Shown here: one piece after another, positions 38,001-48,241 of the stretch
Numbering within the stretch: position 1 is the stretch's first letter
Layout: the number at the start of each line of letters is the position of its first letter
Assembly: GCA_965153455.1 (NCBI GenBank)
Contig: OZ234494.1
Location: forward strand, 11,036,001 to 11,100,000
Length of the DNA stretch: 64,000 nt
Direction of reading: 5' to 3'
DNA from: Sphagnum compactum
Taxonomy: Eukaryota; Bryophyta; Sphagnopsida; Sphagnales
Notes under the pieces: generated by a model
Database searches by the model: none
The model's input: the letters and a program-made list of their open reading frames with translations, nothing else
Told to the model about the DNA's origin: nothing
Translations under genes and position numbers: made by a program

Positions 38001-38149
38001 TCCAAGTTCTATTCCCACATGGTTCTAGAAAAACAAGATCCATTTTCCTTATATGCTAATATTTAGCATGCACAACCATGCCAATTTAGAATCCATAAAT
38101 GAAGTGCACATGTTAGGGCAACCAAAATTTGAATAGCCCACATTGCTAG
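32042..38149. other. very AT-rich CpG-poor DNA, no gene
   Basis: About 6 kb with no supportable coding sequence. It includes an (AT)n run at 32350-32371 and two adjacent 20-bp near-palindromic copies of TTCATTAAAAAATTTAATGA at 33560-33600. Small hairpins of the type GTTGCAAATGCAAC occur at 35893-35951. The 63-residue frame at 35604-35795 has no recognised motif. Confidence 0.45.
35765..36080. repeat. cluster of short palindromes
   Basis: ATTATAGTC ACAAATGC GACTATAAT (35893-35918) and GTTGCA AA TGCAAC (35938-35951) are near-perfect palindromes. Related words ACAACTATAG, AGTTGTAAATGC and GGTCATAGTTG recur on both strands around them. Confidence 0.55.
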
Positions 38150-38520
38150 CAAAGCCTCATTCTAAATGTCATGTTGTCAAAAATAACAAACACATGATCC
38201 TTGAATGTGTTTTTAGTTGCATCGATGTAACACCATATATCAACCTAGACTAATTGTTTCATGGCCTCAACAAAATTCACAACATAGATGTTTCATGCAT
38301 TCGCTATTTTGAGCCAACCATACAATAATTCAAGCAAGGGCATGAAGTAATGGAACTCAAACAAAATTTGAACATTGAGCAATGTCACATGGAAGCCAAT
38401 CATTTGCCCACATTTACATGATGAAGGGTTCATACTTTGCCTACACCTTATAAGCCTAGGATAAATGACTTCCATTTTTTTCCAAATGACATGAAAAAAA
38501 ATTGAAATGCACATTATTGA
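38150..38520 (-). pseudogene. possible transposase remnant
   Basis: The minus-strand frame 38514-38293 and its continuation after the stop read in one order: LLNVQILFEFHYFMPLLELL, then NIYVVNFVEAMKQ, then DIWCYIDATKNTFKDHVF. This looks like a helical block of the hAT-like proteins common in plant genomes, but no catalytic or zinc motif is present. Family assignment is a guess from general resemblance. Confidence 0.3.
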
Positions 38521-41482
38521 AGATAATTAAATTTTACTTAAATGTAAATTGGGTGTTTAAATTTTCATTATGAAAATTTACTTATGATATATTTTAAATA
38601 TTTTCAATTAAAAATATTATTTCATAATATATATTTCATAACATATTTTTAAAACCCTTTATTTCATAAATGATACAAAGAGTAATTTCCCTAACTCTTA
38701 ACAAGAAAAAACATTAACAACCAACAAGTTTTCATGTTACAAAGGATCTTTAATGCCTTCAAATCAAACAATGTAACAAATTTTTCAAGTTCAAAAAAAT
38801 TCTTGTTAGATTGAAAAAATAAATTATTTCACTCTAGTTAACAACTTTGCTATGTTGTCAACTGGTGACTAGGTGCATAAAGTTTTCATTGTTAAGTTGG
38901 ACCTATGTGCATCGCAATGCATAGGCATAAAAATTCATAACAAAAAACCATATGTGTGATTTGAACGATGATTCCATTACACACATTAGTTAACGTAAAC
39001 CTTTTGTTAGTTCTAAATGACTCTTTAACTTTTGGCATGTTTCTTGTTCATCCACACCACTAGAATTTAAAAAAGATTAGGCACAACAAAACTTGGGCCA
39101 TATTTGTTGCAATAACATGTATTTTCACATTTTCAACAGTTAACAAAATGGGTATTTGCTTCCACTTTTCAAGCACATATATGCATGGATTGATTTAACT
39201 ATTGTTGTTGATTATAGACATTCATGAATGAAAATGAACCTATTAGCAAATCTATTTCATTTTTGACCCTGTGCCAAACAAGGTCATAATCATGGATAAC
39301 CCAAACAAATCGCTCTAATGTTTCTTTTGGGGAAGTTGCATAAATATTTTAGAAATGCAAACAAATCTTTCAAGCTTTCATACTTTGCCATTAACTAACC
39401 TTGATGTAACACATGAAAATTGGTTGTCTTGTGCCTATCATCTCCTTCAATGCCCACATACACCTACTAGACCTATTGGAACATTGATTGAGATTGGGAA
39501 GCTCAAGCTTTTGCGTATGTTTAATATGATATTAATGTCCAATATCCATTCTAATCATAATAGACATTGCTAGTTCCATGTGACTTTTATGGTGCCTATT
39601 TGGGGATTGCAATCATAAATACATGATTAAATTAGATCAAATATTGATATAAATTGTGAGAATTTGTCGACATGCAAGACATGATGTAATTTAAGTAATT
39701 AAATACATGATAGTTTAATCCATATTTAATTTGTAATTAATTAATTAGGAAATTAAAATCATGGTGAAATTAAATTTAACTATAAAATGTGTGAAAATAC
39801 ATAAGTACCTTACTGTTGTTAAAGACATTAAATTGAAATTCCTAAAATATTTAAGAAATTAATACAATCTATTTCCATTTTAATAATTTAAAAATCAAAA
39901 AATTAAGTGTTAATATCAAATTAAAGACAAATGAAATCAAATTTCACATATAAACTAAAGATGGCTATGAAACTAAAAACATTTCACTTAATTACAACTT
40001 TTAGATTTGAATTTATGGCCCAACTCAAGATATTTAAATTTGATTTGATTTTTGACAATTAAAAATTAAAGTTTTAAGTAAAAGTGATAAAATTAAAATT
40101 AATTTATTGTTTTTACAATTTGAAATTAGAGATGTAATTAATGTCATCAATGTTAAACATTAATATTTACCATGCTTGATTGTGCATACTTATGATTAGT
40201 TCCCATCAAAAGTCCAAAATAATGATAACCTTGAACATAACCTATCATTATCTATTTCAATATGCCCTAATCACTACTTGTTTTTGTAAGCTCCAAAGTG
40301 ATCATTGTTGGGTATGTAAAGTTTGTTGAACATGATGAATATGAAATTCACGTTCAAAATTCAATGAGACAACAAAGTATAAATCTTTGTGAATAGGTAT
40401 GTGCATTAATGCCAAACATATACTTTCTTAATTATCTTAGGTAATGGAGGTTGCAATTAATGAGAGTCTTAAAGTCCTCCCAATAACCAACCACTTAACA
40501 CATTCTTGCAATTATGGGTTGCCCCTAAACCCTAAACCATTTTTGGCCAAAATTCCTTGTGAAAGCTCCATTGTAGGTTCCATGAATTGTAGGTTCCTTC
40601 ATCAACCAAATAAATGACCTATTTTTCATTTATTCAAACTTTGATCTTGAGAAAACTGATGTGGATTCAATGATCAATGGATGACACAATTTGGAATTAA
40701 ATGAAAATTCTAATTAATGGACCTAAAAAAATCAATTGAATGCTAGATTCAAATCTGAGATAGTCATAAAAATACATAATATATATATAAATGGGAATGG
40801 GGTGTTCCCAACTGTATGCATGTGATTTTTTCATGTTCCCACAAGTGCCCAATGGTTATTTATTATGTTCTCAATTTTCTTCTCAAGTTCTCAATGATTT
40901 GGCAATAGGAGCATACTTTATCTTAATATGTTTCACCCAAAGTCCTCATGTTGTGAACTATAACGACTGAGAAAAGGACTACATTATGTAAATTTATTAC
41001 CATAATCATCATTTTTTTCCTTGACAAATAATGATGATTATGGTATATACAATTTTTTTTGAAGGTAATTTTTTTTGTCATGTCACATAGTTATTTGTGA
41101 TGGTTATAAACTACTTCTTTGAATTTGCTACGTGTTAATATGAGTTGGAATATTGTGTTAGGATGATTAGGTATTTGTGTGTCTTGACATTGAAGTGCAT
41201 GTAAAATTATCACAGATCAAGATTATATATATTTATACATAACCACATTTTTTAATGATCTTTTTCTCCAAATCAAAACCTCGTGAAAAAGAATTCTTCA
41301 CAAAACAAATCTCATGTGTACATTAAAAATATTTTGATTAACAAATTATCATATCCTATGACCTCACAATTATACATTAAGTTCTTTTACAAATCTACAT
41401 CATTTTTGTAAGTCTCCAAGTTGAAGACTCAAAATATTTTTCTTAGTTTCCCCACTATTACAAGCTAAAATTTCCATTCTAA
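38521..41482. other. very AT-rich intergenic DNA
   Basis: No gene or clear repeat unit recognised. Homopolymer and AATTAAA-type words dominate. Confidence 0.4.
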
Positions 41483-42248
41483 AAGCATCCCTAAGGGTGT
41501 TTAGTATGTGAACATACAAACACATTTCTCACATTCAAATTTAGTTGCTTATTTTTTGCAACCTCACCCATAAAACATAAAACTGAAATTGAGATTTCAA
41601 ATAGGTGAGAGACTATTAATAGCGAACCACATGGACCAATCATTGTGATTGGCCAATTAAAAAAAGGGTGGAGCAATCAAATCATATTTATTATGCTCTT
41701 CTTTGGCAAGTGCACAACTTTATTGCTCCTTTTACCAACCTAAGCAAATTGGGCCACAGTGAACCAGCACCCACAAGCGCACCATCCATTGGATGTCTGT
41801 TATTATTCAGCTGTGGATGAAGTTCAACTGAGTTAATATTTGGTTTCATCTTGGTAACCAATTCTGTGGGAGATTGGTCTCATACAAAAGCAGATAGGTC
41901 AGGAAATAGGCAACTTCTAGGTGAGTAGATGGATGGTTTATACATAGTTAAGGGCTGTTTTTACTACCTACTTACTAACAACCTGCTTGTTAGTAGGTAG
42001 GTTAAAAAAAGTAACTGAGAAAACCACCATGGTTAGATAGGAAACTGGAATCCAACAGAAAATTGTTCTGTAATCACTTACCATCCATCCTTCATGGTGC
42101 ACTGGTGGGTGCTGTTTTACTGTGGCCAGCAATTTGTGCAAATATATTGGGCCAAAACCATTTTCATTAACCAAACTGGCATGTTTTGTTTTTTCTTCAT
42201 TCAATTTTAATGTGCAGGGTCACATGTTGAGCACTATTGAGGATGCTC
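41483..42248 (-). mobile_element. relative of the 25.1-kb MITE, TSD TAA
   Basis: Reverse-complementing this interval gives GAGCATCCTCAATAGTGCTC at the start (42248-42229). Blocks shared with the 25134-25549 element follow in the same order: ATGTGACCCTGCA, CATGCCAGTTTGG, AAAATGGTTTTGGC, GGCCACAGTAAAAC, ATTGGTCCATGTGG and TTTCAGTTTTA. The far end is AAGCATCCCTAAGG at 41483. TAA flanks both ends (41480-41482, 42249-42251). It is about 350 bp longer than its relative; the extra part, about 41690-42060, includes a strong hairpin and may be a nested insertion. Confidence 0.7.
41966..42002. repeat. 16-bp stem hairpin
   Basis: ACCTACTTACTAACAA (41966-41981) and TTGTTAGTAGGTAGGT (41987-42002) are complementary at 15 of 16 positions around a 5-base loop. 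Confidence 0.85.
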
Positions 42249-42986
42249 TAACCAACAAAATATATACCCAAAACAATCTCACACACCTACTACATCTTTG
42301 TTATGTTGTAGGAAGTTTCACGTGTAACTTTTTAAAGCTTAGTTTTCTGTACTCATCCCTATGTACCCCATGACACATCATGTGATTTTTCAAAAGTGAA
42401 CATGCACAATAAATTGTCATATGACTCATCTAATGACTCATTCCATGTGAACCATGCACATTAAATGGTTATATGATTCAGTTACAATGATTCAATTTGA
42501 TTTAATAAGTCACGTATAAACTATTGGGAACTAACTTTTTAGAACTATGACAAATAGGTATCACAAGTATTATTTTTAGTCAATTTTTTATATGTTCAAA
42601 AATTATTCCTTGATTATGAGTCATGCCATATATTTTCTTGATAATCTTGTTACATGCATCAACATCTCTCATTAATATAGATAGGATTTTGAATATTCAA
42701 GACACAAAATCCCCATAAAACTTTATTTTTAAAAACCATAAAATTTTTCCAAGAGGATCAAAGTTGTAAGGATATTGGGAGCCTGAGACTGAAAGCCAGA
42801 TTTTGTTGTGTCTGGTGGTGGAAACTCTGGTGGTGACCGAAAAAGGGTATTTTGTCATACCAACGTCCCGCCGAGGTGAAAATTTGTTCGTAATTTCTTC
42901 TCTGTCATGGTAGTTATATAAAGTGTCTGCTAATTTGGCAGAAGAATCTTGAAATAGCATAAACAAACCTTGTATGGTACCACTAA
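42249..42986. other. intergenic DNA between MITEs
   Basis: An 89-codon minus-strand frame at 42966-42697 has slightly higher GC than its surroundings but no recognisable motif. No gene is called. Confidence 0.3.
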
Positions 42987-43287
42987 GGCCCGCTTTATAC
43001 TAGGAGTCAAGGCTGAAAGAGAGAAAAAAAACTTTTCAATCTGCCCCAAGCTACTAATAAATGCTGAACTTTATGGCCTTGTATTGGCCCCAAGGCTCAA
43101 AAAAGGATACCAACAAATTTTTGGGAGGCCAATTTGTAACCCCTGGGGCGCATGTTCGAGCATTTATTAATATCCTGACCTTAATGTGCTAGGATTTATT
43201 AGTAACTTGGGGCCAATTTGCAACCCAGAAAATGCTCAAAGGTGGCCCCAAGTTCTTTGGGCCCTTACTCCTAAAGTAAAGCGGGCC
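42987..43287. mobile_element. fold-back MITE, 301 bp
   Basis: The ends GGCCCGCTTTATACTAGGAG (42987-43006) and the reverse complement of the right end, GGCCCGCTTTACTTTAGGAG (43287-43268), match at 17 of 20. The arms go on matching inward, as in GCTACTAATAAATGCT against GTTACTAATAAATCCT, so the inverted repeats are about 100 bp. Flanks are TAA on the left and TGA on the right, perhaps a degraded three-base duplication. No coding. Confidence 0.75.
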
Positions 43288-43762
43288 TGAGCATTCTCTA
43301 AAGCAAACCAACTTCAGTCCCAGGGTCCCAAAATGGAAAAAATTAGGTCAAGTTTCTCTCCTCACATGGAGAACCTGGATTTAATTCAAGGATAAGACAT
43401 TCCAAATCTTTAGGGTTTTTAGTTTTTTTAACCATGGTACCAGCCTAGGTACCGGTTCCCCTTTAAGAGGCCCATAAGCAAACAATTCATTGAATCACCT
43501 GATAATATAGTAAAGTTCCACACTCCACAAAAATAAGACCCACCCAAAATAGTGTAAATTCAAGGTAGTTATGGGTGTTCAATAGGCCTCCAAGACAAGA
43601 CAAAAAGGAAACTATTATTAGCCCGAGAAAACTAATCCTAGCCCACAGTCAAATTACATCAGAGAACAACTAAGATTTAATTAATGGTTGTGGAGCCCAC
43701 AACCCACAACATGCCGGCCCACTTACAACAAGAAAAGAATGGGACAAAAATAGAGTGACTTA

Positions 43763-43977
43763 AGGTGCATTCACACCTAATGTTAAGTCAGTGTTAAGTG
43801 AAAATCGAGGTGGCATCTTAGGTGGCACACAATGTCAAATGAGTGATCGTTTAAAGATTAAATGAATGTTAACTTAACATAAAAAGTTTCTTAGTAGATA
43901 AGTTTATGTCCTAAATGACTAGCTTGGTGTTAAAGGACTTAATGTTATAGTCATTAACACCAAGTGTGAATGCACCT
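43763..43977. mobile_element. Tourist-like MITE, 215 bp, TSD TTA
   Basis: AGGTGCATTCACACCTAATG at 43763-43782 pairs with CATTAACACCAAGTGTGAATGCACCT read in reverse from 43977. The outer 15 bases are identical apart from the orientation. TTA flanks both ends (43760-43762 and 43978-43980). The interior is AT-rich and non-coding. Confidence 0.85.
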
Positions 43978-44249
43978 TTAGTATTTAAAATTTTGCCAAA
44001 GAGAATTTCATTATCTTAAGTAACATAAGATAATATCTTGAATTATTTTTTTGAATGTTATAGTTGAATTGGACATATTGGATGTTAGAATTTCAAAAAA
44101 ACTAGAAATAGGGATGTAATTTGATGTCAATAGCTTATTATTTATTTATTTGTTTAATGGTTAGTTTTGATAATTTATTAAATGATGGGGTTTGATAATT
44201 TAATAATTTGTTAATTGAAACATTAAAATTCATTAGCAAGGTCTTTGTA

Positions 44250-45200
44250 TAAATTAATGTGCATGATTCAATATTCGTGATTCTCAAAAAAACTCTTTAC
44301 ACAAATTAATATGCACGACACAATATTGGTGATTCCCAAAAAAAATCTTTACACAATTCATATGTATGACGCAATATTTGTGATTCTTAAAAAAAATCTT
44401 TATACAAATTAACGTGCATGACTCAATATTAATGATTCCCAAGAAAAATCTTTACTCAAATTAACATGCATGATTTAATATTAGTGATTCCCAAAAAAAA
44501 TCTTTGCACAAAGTAATGTGCAAGACTCAATATTGATGATTCCAAAGAAATTTTTTGCACAAATTAAGGTGCATGATGCAATATTAATGATTTCTAAAAA
44601 AATATTTGCACAAATTAATGTGCATAACTCAGTATTGGTGATTTTAAGAAAATTATTTACACAAATTAAGGTGCATGATGCAATATTGATGATTTTTACA
44701 AATACTAATTCCATAAATTAATGTGCATGATTCAATATTGTTGATTCTTAAGAAATGTTTTTGCATAAATTAACGTGCATGACACAATATTAGTGATTCT
44801 TTAAAAAAATCTTTGCACAAATTAATGTGCATGATTCAATATTAGTGATTCCCAGAAAAAACCTTTGCACAAATTAAAGTGCATGACGCAATATTAATGA
44901 TTTTTTTAAAAAATATTTGCACAAATTAATGTGCATAACTCAATATTGATGATTCCTTTAAAAAAATCTTTGCACAAATAAAGGTGCATGATGCAATATT
45001 GGTGATTCTTTAAAAAAATCTTTGCACAAATTGACGTGCATGACTCAAAATTGGTGATTTTTAAGAAAAATCTTTGTACAAATTAATGTGCATGACACAA
45101 TATTGATGATTCGTAAAAAAAATCTTTGCACAAATTAATGTGCATGACTCAATAATGATGATTCCCAAGAAAATCATTTGCACAAATTGATATGCATTTA
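44250..45200. repeat. tandem array of a 52-bp repeat, about 18 copies
   Basis: Units of 51-53 bp follow the pattern TTTGCACAAATTAATGTGCA, then TGACTCAATATTGATGATTC, then CCAAGAAAAATC. Starts of the AAATTAATGTGCA core fall near 44251, 44303, 44354, 44406, 44458, 44510 and so on to about 45184. Within each unit TGCACAAATTAATGTGCA is an inverted repeat. Because most units are 51-52 bp, a minus-strand frame (44714-44481) stays open and shows a 17-residue periodicity. That frame is an effect of the array, not a gene. Confidence 0.92.
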
Positions 45201-46620
45201 ATTATTTTTTTGTTTAATTTCTTTTTGTTTGTACACAGGTGAACATTTTAGATTAAACACCTTCATTTGATAAGTTTTTTTGTTATAATAGTATAGAATG
45301 TCATAAAATAAACTTTTGTGAAAAAAATTGACAAATTAATCTTTAAAAGTTTTGCCATAGTTTGCAAATGTATAAATTACGTAGTAAAGAAATGGTTGTG
45401 CCATAATATTATACATAGAAAATAAATATTTATGCAAACAAAAACATAAATATTTATAGTTATATAATAAAAATATATAATTTTGATCCTATATTTGTTT
45501 GTATTTCAAATAAACACCTTAAAGCACATGTAAAACATGATACCATGAATTTAAGCATAGGTGGATCATGAGATGTAAAAAGGGTAAGGTTCCTACTCAT
45601 ATTCTTAAATATTGAAAAAGATTTATGCATTATTCCTATGCTTACTGCTTAAATGTGAAGGATCTTACATCTACAAGTAGGCATAAATTTCCTTCCACAA
45701 ATTAAAAAGTAGTTATAAAAACCGTTTTTCCTACACATAACAATCTACATAAATTGAAGTGATAGGTTTTTAGGGGAAAAAACAATAAAGAGCCTATGTT
45801 AAATAAAACTATAAATCACAAGCAAGTTTCGAATCGAAACCATGTTTGTTTATTTACATAGTTATGAAAATCTATGTTCTTGTTTGTAAAAACATTTTCT
45901 CACATTTTTATTGTTTATATATATAACTAATGTGCCACACCATTCTCCTACCATGGACTTCACATAAATTATATTAAAACTTTTCAAAACTAAAATTTGA
46001 ATTTTTTCACAATTCTATTTTATAAAACTTTACATTCATACAACAACAACTTATTTCTATTAAGTGAAGGTGTTTCTAAAGGTCACACACATTCACTTAT
46101 ATACTAACCAAAAGGAAATTAAAGAAGAAATTGTCATGTGAAAATCAATGCACATTAATGTGCGAAAAACTTTTCATATGACTTTTACATGTTTAAGTCA
46201 AGCACATTAATTAAAACTATGACCAAATCATAATTAAATTATGAAATTTAACTAACAAATAAATCATCAAACTTAAACATTAAATAATTACATAAATAAT
46301 AGTCTAATTACATCAAGTTATAAGACCATATGATTTTGGTAATGTTGTCGTATGAAAACTTTATATTGCATAAATCTTTGTTATTTTGCTTTTGTAATAA
46401 AAAAATTGTGATACCATATTTCTTTGGTACGATTCATTTTTATAATAAAATTAAAAAATTCATTTACACATCATAATAAACATTGCCACAACACAAGCAA
46501 AATAATGGGCAAGGCTTTATGTTCATGATAGATATCACCTGGTACCTTCTATTGGGTAAAGCTCATGAGAGAGGGACCTTCCAAAATGCAAGGCCAGCTA
46601 CCACCTCATCCTAGGCCCTT
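45201..46620. other. AT-rich intergenic DNA
   Basis: Nothing supportable. It separates the 52-bp array from the CpG-richer start region of the agenet gene. Confidence 0.4.
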
Positions 46621-46639
46621 TAGTTTGAGAAGAACCCAA

Positions 46640-48241
46640 CCTTGGGGGCTGTACACTAGGACGGAAATTCACACAGAAATAAGAAAAGAGGGCAGAAATT
46701 TCCTCTGACTCATTTAAGAGGAATTTTTGAATTCAGATGGGATAAAGTTTAAACGATCCTATGTCCAGACGAAAGAAAAGGGGGAATTACACTTGGGCGA
46801 TAGAGAAAGGCAGGCGGGGGGGAGTGCCCTAGTCAGGGAAGAAGGCGGGGAAAGAAACGGCTGACTTAATGAGATGAGTAAAGGAAAGCCTTGTTGTGAA
46901 GCAGGGTTTAGTAAGCTCTCTGTGTTTGTTATGATTGAGTGGCAGCGCGGCGTCCGAGACGTTTTGTGAAATTTTACGCTGCTCACGCTGCTAGCCTACG
47001 ACTTGCACTGCTCTTTATTTGTGGCTTCTCCTACGGCCGCCTCTCAAAGCTTCCTGAGTACGCCATCTCCACTTCGGACTTTACTCATGTCTGGATCCAT
47101 CTCTTTCGAGTGCGTTCCGAATGCCCCGCAGTTTCTTCTGTTTGGTACGATCTTCCATTCTTGTTCTTGTTATTTTTTATTCTTTATCTGTGACCAAGGA
47201 AGGAAGGAAGGAATGTGGACGCACATTGTGTTGTGCTTCTTTTCTGCCTCGTGAAGCTGTGTAAGTGTGTTTGTCTTGCCTTCATGTGTGAGGGATTACG
47301 CAAATTTTAAGGAGATTTTTCGACGGTGGACTTTTGTCTAGTTTCGGGCTTTCTTTTGGAGTCCTGTGCTCTCTAGATGCTTTTTTTCGCAAGGCGGTTT
47401 GCTTTCTAGTTTAGGGATCCTGGCTGTGTGGAGACGGCAATGTAGGCGTTCTTCTCTAGGAAGCTTTGGAGGCTGATTTTTTTGGTTTAGGTAAGGCTAA
47501 GTTCATGCTTGTTTACTCTCAGGGGTTTTGTTTGAAGATAGTTTGAGGTCCATTCCCCTCCTATCGCTTTTTCTCTCTCCTTCTGTCGTCGTCTCGATTT
47601 ACATGCAGTATAGCTGAATGATAAATATTTGGATCATGTTGAGTTTACGGTAGCGCAGTCCTCGATTTTTTAATTCGACTATGTATTCTCTTGGATTACT
47701 GTTCTGTCCAAGTCCAGTGCGGAGCTTTTCCGGTTGGCTAACTAGCTAGCTAGATACACAATTCTTTACAAGTTGTTTGCCTCCGACAAGCAATGCCAAA
47801 TTTGCTGGAAGAGGGTCTCTCCTGTGGAAGCTCTGTTTGGAATATGTCATTTGATTTCCATCTTTTGCATTCTCGCTTCAATGCAGGCTTCCTGTCGGTG
47901 CTAGCAGCCTGAGAGATGTGCAACCTGGAATAGCAGCAGCCAGTGAGGTAGCATCCAACTGGTGATTGATTATCTGGAATTTTAGGAGTGTTTTTGTTCA
48001 CAAGAACCACATTGTCTTTCGTCTTGGTTCTGAGAGGACTGCACTATATGACATGTGCTTGTCTTGCATGTTCTGTTTGGAATCTGCTCTGAATCCTAGT
48101 CTATTCCTTGCCTTGTAATGGTTGCTCATGAGAGCAAATGGTTGGTTTCTGTTGAATTGTTTGTACTGAAATAATCAGCATCTGTACTGTGATTTGTCAT
48201 ATATATGTGGCGTATTTTGCAGTGCTTCCTCGTTCTACAAC
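46640..48241 (+). promoter_or_regulatory. CpG-richer promoter/5' leader of the agenet gene
   Basis: GC and CpG rise at about 46.75 kb and stay high to about 47.6 kb, just before the gene's first coding exon. A non-coding first exon near 46.93-47.14 kb could splice from GTACGA at about 47142. A further leader exon could sit near 47887-47946 (AG before, GTAGCA after). The acceptor TTTTGCAG at 48215-48222 lies 19 bases before the ATG. The exact leader structure is inferred. The 84-residue frame at 46939 starts with GTG and is probably chance. Confidence 0.4.

Noticed and set aside
42697-42966. 89-codon minus frame with moderate GC
   Set aside because: No homologous motif, no splice context; cannot be separated from chance.
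44481-44714. 77-codon minus frame with 17-residue repeats
   Set aside because: Produced by the 52-bp DNA array; no independent evidence of coding.
44250-45200. CRISPR-like repeat-spacer pattern
   Set aside because: Units are head-to-tail without unique spacers, and the DNA is a plant nuclear genome.
46939-47193. 84-codon frame in the agenet 5' region
   Set aside because: Starts at GTG, lies in the probable leader, overlaps another frame and has no family features.
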